Shown piece by piece: positions 8,743 to 16,980 of a stretch of DNA of 64,000 bases. The first letter of the stretch is position 1. The number at the start of each line of letters is the position of its first letter. Both the position numbers and the translations under genes were made by a program. Below the pieces are notes generated by a model that had not been told where the DNA came from, ran no database searches, and worked only from the letters and a program-made list of their open reading frames with translations. The stretch comes from Chloroflexota bacterium (GTDB lineage: Bacteria; Chloroflexota; Anaerolineae; Anaerolineales; UBA11579), in the NCBI GenBank assembly GCA_016191875.1, contig JACPVG010000002.1, positions 1-64,000 on the forward strand, given 5' to 3'.

Positions 8743-8771
8743 CCTCCCGCGGGTTTGGCTCTCGCGGGAGG
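8743..8771 (-). terminator. Intrinsic terminator of clpC
   Basis: A 9-bp perfect stem CCTCCCGCG/CGCGGGAGG with an 11-nt loop. Read on the minus strand it is followed by six T residues (8737-8742), 25 bp past the clpC stop. T-rich sequence on the other side (TTGGTTTTT) may let it also stop the convergent plus-strand cluster. Confidence 0.9.
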
Positions 8772-8795
8772 TTGGTTTTTCTATGGCCTGCGTCG

Positions 8796-11318
8796 TTACG
8801 CCGCCGGGGCGGCTTCGGGCTCGTCCTTCTTCTTGCGGGTCTTGCGTGTCTTCTTGCGCTTGAGCGTCACTTCCGGCTGGTCTTCGCCCATCTCCTGGTC
8901 GACGATGATCGTATCGCCTTCCTCGAAATCGCCGCCCAGCAGGCCGTCGGACAGGCGGTCTTCGATCTTCTGCTGGATGATACGCTTCAGCGGCCGCGCC
9001 CCGTATTCCCGGTCGTAGCCCAGTTCGGCCAGCAGTTCGACGGCTTCTTCGGTGGGTTCCAGGGTAATGGTGTTTTCCTTCAGGCGTTCGCTGACCTTGT
9101 TCAGTTCCAGGCTGACGATCTCGTGGATGTCTTCCTTGTTGAGGGCGCGGAAGACGATGACCGAATCGACCCGGTTGATGAATTCCGGCCGGAAGACGCG
9201 CTTGAGCGAGTCGGTCAGTTTCTTGCGCATGTCGCGGTAGGAGAGCCGTTCCTCCTGCTCGACGTCGGTCGCCAGGTTGAAGCCCATGCTGGTGTTGCGC
9301 ATGATCATGTCGGCCCCGATGTTGCTGGTCATGATGATGATGGCGTTGCGGAAGTCCACCTTGCGGCCTTTGGCGTCGGTCAGGTGGCCTTCTTCCATGA
9401 TCTGCAAGAGCATGTTGTGGGCTTCCGGGTGCGCCTTCTCGATCTCGTCGAACACCACGATGGAATACGGCCGGCGGCGCAGGGCCTCGGTGAGTTGCCC
9501 GGCCTCCTCGTAGCCCACGTATCCGGGCGGCGCGCCCACCAGGCGGCTCACGCTGTGGCGCTCCATGAACTCGGACATATCCAGTTGGATGAGGGCCTCT
9601 TCGCTGCCGAACATGAACTTCGCCAGCGCCTTGGTCAATTCGGTCTTGCCCACGCCGGTGGGGCCCAGGAAGATGAACGAACCGATGGGCCGGCGCGGGT
9701 CTTTCAGCCCGGCGCGCGCTCTGCGCACGGCTTTGGCGATGGCTTCAATGGCCTCTTCCTGGCCGACGATGGCGCCCTGGAGTTCTTCCTCCATGTGCAA
9801 CAGGCGCTCGGATTCCTCCTGGGCGATCTGCATCACCGGCACGCCGGTCCACATGGCAATGAGTTCGGCGATGTCTTCGACGGTCACCACCGGGCTGTTC
9901 TCACGGTCCCAACTGGTGCGCAGGCGCTCGAGTTCGCCTTCCAGGTCGTCTTCGCGTTCCTGCAGCGAGGCGAGTTTGGCCTCTTCTTCACTGTTGTCTT
10001 CGGCCAGGCGCAGCTGGTCGCGCACGTCTTTCAGCTTGGCGGTCACTTCCTTGGCCATCTGGGCCGCCGGGCTTTTGTACATGCGCACGCGTGAGGCGCT
10101 CTCGTCGATCAGGTCGATGGCCTTGTCGGGCAGGAAACGCTCGGTGACGTAGCGGGCCGAAAGGCGCACCGCGGCTTCCAGGGCGTCGTCGCTGATGTTC
10201 AGGCGGTGGTGCTCTTCGTAGGCGCTGCGCACGCCGCGCAGGATGTCGATGGTCTCTTCGATGCTGGGTTCTTCCACCAAAATCGGCTGGAAGCGGCGTT
10301 CCAGGGCTGAGTCGCTTTCGATGTGCTTGCGGTATTCGTCCAGGGTGGTCGCGCCGATGACCTGCAGTTCGCCGCGCGACAGGGCGGGCTTGAGGATGTT
10401 GGCGGCGTCCACGGAGGAACCGGCCGCGCCGGCCCCCACCAGCATGTGGACTTCGTCGATGAACAGGATGGCGCTGCTGGCCTTGAGTTCGTCAATGACC
10501 TTCTTGAGACGCTCTTCGAACTGGCCGCGATACATCGTCCCGGCCACCAGCGAGCCCACGTCCAGTTGCAGGACGCGTTTGCCCAGCAGCGGGGCGGGCA
10601 CGTCGCCGTCCATGATGCGCTGGGAAAGGCCCTCGACGATGGCAGTCTTGCCCACGCCGGGTTCGCCGATCAGGGCCGGGTTGTTCTTGGTGCGGCGCGC
10701 CAATATCTGGATGACGCGTTCGATCTCCATCTGGCGGCCGATGACCGGGTCGAGTTTGCCTTCTTCGGCCAGGCCGGTCAGGTCGGTGGCCAGTTGGTCG
10801 ATCATCGGGGTCTTGGTCGGGCGCTTTTCGCCCTTGGCGGCGCGGCGGCGTTCCGGCGCTCCGGCGCGGCGCGGCGCGCCGCTTTCCTGCAGCACACGCC
10901 GCGTCTGGCGGCGGATCTGCTCGGGCGAGACGCCCAGCTTGCGCAGCACGTTCAGGGCGATGCCGTCGCCATAGCGCACCAGGCCGAGCAGCAAATGCTC
11001 GGTGCTGACGTAGGAGTTGCCCATTTCCTGGGCTTCCTCGAAGGCATATTGCAGCACCTGCTGGGTGCCGGGGGAAAGGTCGATCTTGCCGCCCTCGTAT
11101 TGCCCGGGGCGGGTGAGTTTCTCGACGATCTCTTCGACGCGCGGGACTTCCAGACCGAGTTCGCGCAGAACCCGGGCGGCCACGCCGCCTTCTTCACGGA
11201 TCAAGCCAAGCAGCAGGTGCTCTGTGCCAATGTAGTTATGGCGCAGGCGTTCCGCTTCCTGGTGGGCCAGGCTGAGCACTCGCCGGGCGCGTTGGGTCAA
11301 TCGTTCCATGCCAGACAA
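8796..11318 (-). CDS. clpC: ATP-dependent Clp protease ATP-binding subunit ClpC
   Basis: 840 residues, the normal ClpC length. In order: two N-terminal Clp_N repeats, AAA1 with GEPGVGKTA, a coiled-coil middle domain with a UVR-like segment, and AAA2 with [10 protein letters not shown] Met-Gly-Phe tripeptide in TSMGFNL marks the ClpP-docking loop. It unfolds substrates for ClpP. The start is probably TTG at 11318, because AGGAGG lies 6 bp upstream; the usual ATG (11309) would be 15 bp away. The C-terminal tail is Lys/Arg rich. No CIRCE or CtsR-type operator was recognised upstream. Confidence 0.97.
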   Translation of the reverse strand: MSGMERLTQRARRVLSLAHQEAERLRHNYIGTEHLLLGLIREEGGVAARVLRELGLEVPRVEEIVEKLTRPGQYEGGKIDLSPGTQQVLQYAFEEAQEMGNSYVSTEHLLLGLVRYGDGIALNVLRKLGVSPEQIRRQTRRVLQESGAPRRAGAPERRRAAKGEKRPTKTPMIDQLATDLTGLAEEGKLDPVIGRQMEIERVIQILARRTKNNPALIGEPGVGKTAIVEGLSQRIMDGDVPAPLLGKRVLQLDVGSLVAGTMYRGQFEERLKKVIDELKASSAILFIDEVHMLVGAGAAGSSVDAANILKPALSRGELQVIGATTLDEYRKHIESDSALERRFQPILVEEPSIEETIDILRGVRSAYEEHHRLNISDDALEAAVRLSARYVTERFLPDKAIDLIDESASRVRMYKSPAAQMAKEVTAKLKDVRDQLRLAEDNSEEEAKLASLQEREDDLEGELERLRTSWDRENSPVVTVEDIAELIAMWTGVPVMQIAQEESERLLHMEEELQGAIVGQEEAIEAIAKAVRRARAGLKDPRRPIGSFIFLGPTGVGKTELTKALAKFMFGSEEALIQLDMSEFMERHSVSRLVGAPPGYVGYEEAGQLTEALRRRPYSIVVFDEIEKAHPEAHNMLLQIMEEGHLTDAKGRKVDFRNAIIIMTSNIGADMIMRNTSMGFNLATDVEQEERLSYRDMRKKLTDSLKRVFRPEFINRVDSVIVFRALNKEDIHEIVSLELNKVSERLKENTITLEPTEEAVELLAELGYDREYGARPLKRIIQQKIEDRLSDGLLGGDFEEGDTIIVDQEMGEDQPEVTLKRKKTRKTRKKKDEPEAAPAA

Positions 11319-11657
11319 CTCAGGCCTCCTGGGAACCTAACACACTGTTCGTCATCGTTCTGTATCTCGATCCATAGTGGGCTACAGGCCAAGTTGGCTG
11401 TATTCTACCAAATCATACCCGGCAATTGCCGCCGCCGGACAAGATTTACAAATCTCTTAGATAGGCAATCTGTACCATTGCGCCCTATGCGAAGGTGCCC
11501 ACCCAGAGCCTCTCTGCAAAGGCCCCTGGGTTTCCAGCCTGACTCTCCTCGTAATCTGCCCATGGGCTGCTTTAATAGTTGGCCGCTGTTCCTCTCCGAC
11601 GGAATTCAAAACTCTTACGGCCAACTACAGAAATCCGAATTCGAGATCGAATAGAAA
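11319..11657. other. Intergenic region between clpC and the S1 gene
   Basis: This 339-bp stretch has no gene. It holds the clpC leader with AGGAGG, a possible minus-strand -10 (TAGAAT, complement of 11402-11407) and one copy of the TAGTTGGCCG palindromic repeat (11576-11627). An AT-rich tract lies around 11390-11475. Confidence 0.6.
11576..11627. repeat. TAGTTGGCCG inverted-repeat element, copy A
   Basis: Ten-base arms TAGTTGGCCG and CGGCCAACTA enclose 32 bp that include CTCCGACGGAATTC. The same arms and centre recur at 49949-50000; the arms recur at 41209-41258. Confidence 0.75.
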
Positions 11658-11680
11658 AGGCACACCGCTGGGGTGTGCCT
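11658..11680 (-). terminator. Intrinsic terminator of the S1 gene
   Basis: Stem AGGCACACC/GGTGTGCCT, 9 bp with a 5-nt loop, followed on the minus strand by TTTCTATT. It lies 11 bp past the stop codon. Confidence 0.85.
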
Positions 11681-11691
11681 GGTTTTCTCGT

Positions 11692-13149
11692 TCAGGCTTC
11701 CTGTTCATCTTCGGCTGGCGCTTCTTCGGCGCTGGCTTCCGGTTCAGGGACCTCAGCCGGTTCGTCAGGTTCCGGCTCGGCATCTGCGATGGCCTGCATT
11801 TCGTCGTCCATGCCGGGTCTTTCCGTCGGGACGGCCTCAGGCAATCCCTCACCCACCGCGTCGTCAACGGCCATTTGCATCTCGGCTGCCAGTTCATCTT
11901 CGGCGGCTTCCAGGCCGGGCTCTTCCGCCGAGGCGGGCTCAGCGCCTTCGTCATCCATGTCGGCCAGCACCATCTCCCAGTCGGTGTCGCTGTATTCGAG
12001 CGACTCCACCTTGCGCAGGCTCAGGCCGATGCGGCGGTTCTCCACATCGATCTTGATGATGCGCAGCGTGAGCACATCGTCCTCGTGCACCACTTCCTTG
12101 GGGTGCTCCACCCGGCGCTCGCTGAGTTCAGAGACGTGGATGAGGCCCTCCAGGTTGTCGTCGATGCGGGCGAAGGCCCCGAACTTGGTCAGGCGCGTGA
12201 TGGTGCCTTCCACCAACTGGCCCACCTGGTAGGCGGCCACGTGGTTCTCCCACGGGTCGTTCTCCAGCTGGCGCAGCGAAAGGCCGATGCGTTTGCGTTC
12301 CTTATCCAGACTGATGATCTTGACGTTGACCTCCTGGCCGACCTCCAGAGCCTCGCTGGGGTGGTTGATATGCTCCCAGGAGATCTCGGAGAGGTGCACC
12401 AGGCCGTCGGCGCCGTTAATGTTGACGAAGGCGCCGAAGTTGGCCAGGCTGGTCACCCGGCCGGTGCGGGTTTCGCCCACTTCCAGTTCTTCCAGCAGGC
12501 GTTCCTTGAGCGCCTCGCGGCTTTCGGCCGAGGCGGCTTTTTCGGAAAGGATCAGGCGGCGGCGTTCGCGGTCCACCTCGATGATGCGCACCATGATCGG
12601 TTCGCCAACCATCTTGCCCCAGCGCGCTTCGGGCGTATCGCCCTGGTAAGCCATGCGCCGGGCGTTGCTGATCTGCGACGCGGGCACAAAGCCGCGCAGC
12701 CGCACCACGTTGACGATCAGGCCGCCTTTGTTGAAGCCATCAATGTGACTCTCGATGGTGGTCTTCTTCTTCATCATCTCTTCGGCCTGCAGCCAGTCGT
12801 CCTCTTCCATGGCGCGCGTGTAGGAGAGCAGCAGCGTGCCCTGGCGGCTTTCCGGGCTGATGACGTAGACCAGCACTTCGCTGCCTACCTGGAATTTGGC
12901 GCGCTCCTCGGCGCTGAGCTGGCTGAGCTCGCGCGCGGGAATCACGCCTTCGGACTTGGCGCCGATGCTTACGAGGATTTCATCATTGGCGGTGCTGGCG
13001 ATGACGCCTTTGCGGACATCACCGGCGCGGGGCAGGTCTAAGTTCAGGTCGCCCTGCTCAAGCAGGGTCTCCATAGACATTTCTTCGTTCTGGCCTTCTG
13101 CCTCCTTATTGGCTTGCGGCTGCCCGAGGCGGGCATCTTCTTGACTCAT
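11692..13149 (-). CDS. rpsA: 30S ribosomal protein S1 family (four S1 domains)
   Basis: 485 residues. Four tandem S1 RNA-binding domains occupy roughly residues 35-380 (GDVRKGVIAS, GFNKGGLIVNV, GRVTSLANFGAFVNINGADG and GTITRLTKFGAFARIDDNLE are their starts). An acidic Glu/Ala/Pro-rich tail of about 100 residues follows. S1 proteins bring mRNA to the 30S subunit. Four domains is usual outside Proteobacteria. The start is ATG 13149 with TGGAG about 9 bp upstream; open sequence further upstream crosses the promoter and is not coding. Confidence 0.92.
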   Translation of the reverse strand: MSQEDARLGQPQANKEAEGQNEEMSMETLLEQGDLNLDLPRAGDVRKGVIASTANDEILVSIGAKSEGVIPARELSQLSAEERAKFQVGSEVLVYVISPESRQGTLLLSYTRAMEEDDWLQAEEMMKKKTTIESHIDGFNKGGLIVNVVRLRGFVPASQISNARRMAYQGDTPEARWGKMVGEPIMVRIIEVDRERRRLILSEKAASAESREALKERLLEELEVGETRTGRVTSLANFGAFVNINGADGLVHLSEISWEHINHPSEALEVGQEVNVKIISLDKERKRIGLSLRQLENDPWENHVAAYQVGQLVEGTITRLTKFGAFARIDDNLEGLIHVSELSERRVEHPKEVVHEDDVLTLRIIKIDVENRRIGLSLRKVESLEYSDTDWEMVLADMDDEGAEPASAEEPGLEAAEDELAAEMQMAVDDAVGEGLPEAVPTERPGMDDEMQAIADAEPEPDEPAEVPEPEASAEEAPAEDEQEA

Positions 13150-13186
13150 GTGTGTGGTCGCTCCAGTCGGATAAGATACGGGCGCT

Positions 13187-13215
13187 ATTATAAAGGGGAA
13201 AAACAGCCTTGACAA
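13187..13215 (-). promoter_or_regulatory. Sigma-70-type promoter of the S1 gene
   Basis: On the minus strand: TTGTCA (13210-13215), a 17-bp spacer and TATAAT (13187-13192), about 38 bp before the ATG. Five of six and six of six consensus matches. Confidence 0.85.
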
Positions 13216-13388
13216 CCACAAAAGGCGAAATCCGGGGGTTTTGGCAAAGGATTGACCGGTCGCGGGGCATTCGGCGCGGCAATGCATGGCCGGATTAGAT
13301 GGAAATTAGCGCCGCGCCCTGCCCAAAGCCCCCCGGCGCGTTTATGTTACACTTGATAAGTTGCACCCTTCAGGAGCCTTTTGAACGC

Positions 13389-14498
13389 ATGATTCGAGCC
13401 ATCTACCCCTTCACCGCCATCGTGGGCCAGGAACGCATGAAGCGCTCCCTGGTGCTCAACGCCATCGACCCGCGCATCGGCGGGGTGCTGATTCGCGGCG
13501 AGCGCGGCACCGCCAAATCCACGGCCGCGCGCGCCATGGCCGCCCTCCTGCCCGAGATTCAGGTCTTCAGCCACTCGCCCTTCAACGACGACCCCGCCCA
13601 TCCGGACAACTGGTCCGACTGGGCCAAAGACCGCCAGGCCCGGGGCGACGCGCTGGAGACCTCGGCCCGCAAGATTCCCTTCATCGACCTGCCGGTCAGC
13701 GCCACCGAGGACCGCGTCGTCGGCACGCTGGATATCGAAGCCGCCATCAAGAAAGGCGAACGCAACTTCGAGCCGGGCGTGCTGGCAGCCGCCAACCGCG
13801 GCATCCTCTACATCGACGAGGTCAACCTGCTCGACGACCATGTGGTGGACGTGTTGCTCGATTCGGCCGCCATGGGCGTCAACATCGTCGAACGCGAGGG
13901 CATCTCGTTCACGCACCCGGCGCGCTTCATCCTGGTGGGCACGATGAACCCGGAAGAAGGCGACCTGCGCCCGCAGCTGCTCGACCGTTTCGCCCTCTCG
14001 GTGGATATCCGCGGCATCCGCGACGCCCGCGAGCGCGTCGCCATCATGGAGCGCAACCTGGGCTTCGAGGCCAACCCGGAGAAATTCGGCGCCGAATGGA
14101 TGCCCAGGGAAAAAGAACTGGCCGATAGGATCATGAACGCCCGCGACCTGGTGGACGCGGTCGGTTACACCAGCCGCGACCTGATCGCCATCGCCTCGCT
14201 GACCGCCTCGTTGAACGTGGACGGCCACCGCGCCGATCTGGTCATCCTCAAAGCCGCCCGCGCCCACGCCGCCTACGAAGGCCGCAAGCGCATCACGGAC
14301 ATGGACATCGCCGTGGCCGCCGAACTGGCCCTGCCGCACCGCATCCGCCGCGGGCCGTTCCAGCAGGCCGAGATCACCACCGAGGAACTCGGCGAACGCA
14401 TCCAGAACCTGGCCGGCGAACACGAAGGCGAAGGCAAACCTGACCAGAGCAATGGCGAGCCGGGCGAAGAGAAGGCCGCCGATAAAAAAAAAGCGTAG
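13389..14498 (+). CDS. Mg/Co-chelatase AAA+ subunit (ChlI/BchI-like), zero-frame product
   Basis: 369 residues of the AAA+ ATPase that drives Mg2+ or Co2+ insertion into porphyrin or corrin rings. Walker A is GERGTAKST at residues 37-45 and Walker B is GILYIDEVNLLD. MNPEEGDLRPQLLDRFALSV is the conserved I-subunit block. The tail is acidic and Lys-rich, as in the linker of D subunits. ATG 13389 has AGGAG upstream, although spacing is long. The zero frame stops at TAG 14496-14498, just after nine A residues (14484-14492); the -1 frame continues into a VWA domain. Confidence 0.93.
   Translation: MIRAIYPFTAIVGQERMKRSLVLNAIDPRIGGVLIRGERGTAKSTAARAMAALLPEIQVFSHSPFNDDPAHPDNWSDWAKDRQARGDALETSARKIPFIDLPVSATEDRVVGTLDIEAAIKKGERNFEPGVLAAANRGILYIDEVNLLDDHVVDVLLDSAAMGVNIVEREGISFTHPARFILVGTMNPEEGDLRPQLLDRFALSVDIRGIRDARERVAIMERNLGFEANPEKFGAEWMPREKELADRIMNARDLVDAVGYTSRDLIAIASLTASLNVDGHRADLVILKAARAHAAYEGRKRITDMDIAVAAELALPHRIRRGPFQQAEITTEELGERIQNLAGEHEGEGKPDQSNGEPGEEKAADKKKA
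14466..14498 (+). promoter_or_regulatory. Putative programmed -1 frameshift site
   Basis: A purine-rich Shine-Dalgarno-like GAAGAGAAGG (14466-14475) lies 8 bp before an A9 run (14484-14492) and the zero-frame TAG. The -1 frame is open from 14486 onward but blocked by TAA at 14483-14485, so a ribosome can only enter it by slipping on the A run. An internal SD-like stimulator plus an A-rich slippery site is the arrangement described for chlD-type frameshifting. Confidence 0.7.
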
Positions 14499-15448
14499 AT
14501 AAGCGCATCACCGAAGGCACGCCCGACCAGGCCCCCGCCCAGCCCGGCCCGCAGGAGGTGTTCGACTCCGGCAACGCCTACTGGTGGGATGGCGGCCAGA
14601 AGGTGAAATCGGGCGAGACCTTCACCCCCCGCCGCCTCGCCAACAAACTGGATAAACTGAGCCGCAAGCAGAGCGGCCGCCGTTCGCGCACCCGCACCGA
14701 GCGCAAACGCGGCCGTTATATCCAGGCGCGCCCGGCGCGCGGCAAGCCCTCGGATGTGGCCTTCGACGCCACCATCCGGGCCGCCGCTCCGCACCAGCTC
14801 GACCGGGCCGAGGTGCGCAAAGAACGCCGGACGGCGTTCGCCATCGAGCGCCCGGACATCCAGGAGAAGGTGCGCGTGCGCCTGACGGCCAACCTGGTGA
14901 TGTTCGTGGTGGATGCCTCCTGGAGCATGGCGGTGGCTGAGCGCATGGCCGCCACCAAGGGTGCCATCGTCTCCCTGCTGACGGATGCCTACCAGCGGCG
15001 TGACCGGGTCGGTCTGGTGGTTTTCCAGAAGGACCGCGCCAACCTCATCCTGCCGCCCACCAACTCGGTGCAGCTGGCCCAGCGCGCCCTCAACGACATC
15101 CCCGTCGGCGGCAAGACGCCGCTTTCGGCCGGGCTGTTCCTGGCGCATGAGGTCATCCGCCGCGAGCAGCTGGCCCACCCAGACGTGATGCCGCTGATGA
15201 TCGTGCTGACCGACGGGGCCGGCAATGTGGCCCTCACCCACCTGCCGCCCGCCGAGGAGGCCCATCGCCTGGCCGAACAGATCGCCCAGGACCAGATACG
15301 CAGCGTGGTGATTAACATGGAGCACGCCGCCTTTGACCAGGGGCTGGCGCAGTCGCTGGCCGACCACCTGAGAGCCCCGTGCTACACGTTGAGCGAACTG
15401 AAGGCCGAGAACCTGTACCACGCCGTGCGGGCGGAGATGCAACCGTAA
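14486..15448 (+). CDS. VWA domain of chelatase D subunit (-1 frame continuation)
   Basis: This frame is open from 14486 to TAA 15446-15448, about 320 residues. It begins with a Pro/Gln-rich linker, then a basic region, then a von Willebrand A domain with MIDAS motif DASWS, Thr in GGKTPLSAG and Asp in LTDGAGN. ChlD/BchD proteins are AAA+, linker and VWA in one chain; slipping at the A run would give a product of about 685 residues, the usual ChlD size. No well-placed start exists: the first candidate, GTG 14558, overlaps the GGAGG itself. Simple gene split or sequencing error in the A run are alternatives. Confidence 0.85.
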   Translation, partial: KKSVDKRITEGTPDQAPAQPGPQEVFDSGNAYWWDGGQKVKSGETFTPRRLANKLDKLSRKQSGRRSRTRTERKRGRYIQARPARGKPSDVAFDATIRAAAPHQLDRAEVRKERRTAFAIERPDIQEKVRVRLTANLVMFVVDASWSMAVAERMAATKGAIVSLLTDAYQRRDRVGLVVFQKDRANLILPPTNSVQLAQRALNDIPVGGKTPLSAGLFLAHEVIRREQLAHPDVMPLMIVLTDGAGNVALTHLPPAEEAHRLAEQIAQDQIRSVVINMEHAAFDQGLAQSLADHLRAPCYTLSELKAENLYHAVRAEMQP

Positions 15449-15501
15449 GGCGTTCCTTTATCATTCTGGGAAACGCAGCACTCTGTCCATAGGATGTCGA
15501 A

Positions 15502-16491
15502 ATGAATGACGCGAAATCTCATTTGTCTCCTAGTGGATTTTGGGGAGTTGGATGCCTGTTATGGTTAGGCATGTTCTTTGTCTGCCTAGTCGGAACGGCT
15601 TTTGTTCAAGCTCTTCTAGAGGTCTTCTTTTCCACCGGCCTTCAAATTGATGAAATTGTATTCTCTTTCCTGTCATCCTTTCTAATTGGATTCGGTATTG
15701 TCGCGATCCTTGCACTTCGGAAGGCGCGAATCTTTGGCCGCAAAGTCGATTTCCGGTACTATTCGGCAACCACAAGCCATCGAACTTCTTTCCTGGTATT
15801 AGGCGGGCTTGTACTATCTCTCGCTTGTTGCGGGACCTTCTTCTGGATCACAACCGACTCGTCTACCGCCATACCGGAGGGAAATGTTTCTCAAGAGACT
15901 CCGACCTTAGACCCAAATTGGACGCTCAATCAACCATCATCGGACACTGCTGCACCAATATTCACTGAAACGCCCTCCGAGTCACCTTCCAGCACGGTAA
16001 TCCCTTCCCAGGCTGTATCACCTACCATTACACCAATAGTGCTTCAATCGTTCACTCCGACCCCGACAGCGCCACCAATAATCGTTGATGCAAGCCAGAT
16101 CCTAAGCCACTCCGTTGAGGAGGTAGAAAGAATCCTAGGGAATCCGCTTGATGTGTTCCCGATAGGACCTGGCGAATCGTGGGCAGATACTGAGGGTGGA
16201 GAGGCGCGGGAGTACAGATATGGTAAATATGCTTTCTATATCGACTATGACATGCACGGGATAGCCAAATTGATCCTTCTATTTGACGGGCTGGCTGACT
16301 ATAAGTATGTGCTGTCTGATTGGCAGACAATCCTGCTAAGGTTCGGATTGAGTGTGACTCAGTATCCGGATGTTACCGCTCCGGCCAGATACGGTTGGAC
16401 GAGTTATCAGGGCCTGACCATAAATATCACTATGAACGGCACCATACCAGGTTCGACTGTGTTTGGAGTCCAGATCTATTACACTCCTTGA
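15502..16491 (+). CDS. Hypothetical membrane-anchored protein with Thr/Ser/Pro linker
   Basis: 329 residues with no recognised family. Three hydrophobic helices (about 14-38, 50-73 and 97-120) are followed by a Thr/Ser/Pro-rich spacer of about 80 residues, then a C-terminal globular domain of about 130 residues (SHSVEEVERILGNPLDVFPI onward) that is probably extracytoplasmic. Codon use is clearly more AT-rich than the flanking genes, suggesting a different origin. An AGGA precedes the ATG by about 9 bp. Confidence 0.75.
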   Translation: MNDAKSHLSPSGFWGVGCLLWLGMFFVCLVGTAFVQALLEVFFSTGLQIDEIVFSFLSSFLIGFGIVAILALRKARIFGRKVDFRYYSATTSHRTSFLVLGGLVLSLACCGTFFWITTDSSTAIPEGNVSQETPTLDPNWTLNQPSSDTAAPIFTETPSESPSSTVIPSQAVSPTITPIVLQSFTPTPTAPPIIVDASQILSHSVEEVERILGNPLDVFPIGPGESWADTEGGEAREYRYGKYAFYIDYDMHGIAKLILLFDGLADYKYVLSDWQTILLRFGLSVTQYPDVTAPARYGWTSYQGLTINITMNGTIPGSTVFGVQIYYTP

Positions 16492-16580
16492 GTCTTCCTA
16501 TTTGGATCGACCCTAGTTGTCCAGTCCCTTCCCCTGCATCGCAAAATCGCTTATCATAAGCCAGTTGCGCCATTAAGCAC

Positions 16581-16629
16581 AATTACCAATTACCAGTTAC
16601 CAGTTACCACTTGCCAATTACCCCTTACC
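16581..16629. repeat. Heptamer array (consensus ARTTACC), 7 units
   Basis: Seven consecutive 7-bp units: AATTACC twice, AGTTACC twice, ACTTGCC, AATTACC and CCTTACC. The array ends 13 bp before the next gene's ATG. Related arrays occur at 30383, 31840 and 36934. Confidence 0.85.
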
Positions 16630-16642
16630 ACCCGGAGTCCCC

Positions 16643-16882
16643 ATGCCCCACCCCGACCTCGACTACAAGACCCGGCAGCAGGCCGAGTACCTCAAGAAAC
16701 TGGAAGCCAACCCGCGCGTCACCCTCATTCGCGTGGCCGCGCCGCAGAACTGCACCGTCGGCCAGATGGTGCAGGGCGTGTACGCCAAGGGCGAGGCCCC
16801 GGCCCTGCCCGTCGAGGGCTGCTCGCGGCCCAACGGCTGCATCTGCACCTACGAACCCATCCTAGAAGACATTTACCCGTAA
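16643..16882 (+). CDS. Small conserved-looking cysteine protein
   Basis: 79 residues, function unknown. Four Cys: one in APQNCTVGQM and three in the C-terminal CSRPNGCICTYEPI. This could bind a metal or form disulfides; no signal peptide or membrane segment is seen. Start: ATG 16643 with CCGGAG about 7 bp upstream. GC-rich codon use matches the host, and a good terminator follows 28 bp after the stop, so it looks like a genuine monocistronic gene. Confidence 0.75.
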   Translation: MPHPDLDYKTRQQAEYLKKLEANPRVTLIRVAAPQNCTVGQMVQGVYAKGEAPALPVEGCSRPNGCICTYEPILEDIYP

Positions 16883-16910
16883 CCCCCCTGACCACGTTTG
16901 ACCAAAAAAG

Positions 16911-16927
16911 CCGCGCTGCCCGCGCGG
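16911..16927 (+). terminator. Intrinsic terminator of the small cysteine protein gene
   Basis: Stem CCGCGC/GCGCGG with a 5-nt loop, preceded by AAAAAAG and followed by a run of seven T residues. The flanking A/T runs make it potentially bidirectional. Confidence 0.88.
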
Positions 16928-16980
16928 TTTTTTTGATAAAGAACAACTCCCCGCAGGCTTCAGGTCCGTCTAGAGGTGGC

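Noticed and set aside
11319-11400. CIRCE or CtsR operator for clpC
   Set aside because: No TTAGCACTC-N9-GAGTGCTAA or CtsR-type heptad repeat is present in the upstream sequence.
16611-16865. An overlapping 84-codon frame on the small cysteine protein gene
   Set aside because: Starts inside the heptamer array, Arg/Pro-rich, and lacks a ribosome binding site; the other frame has conserved-looking Cys.
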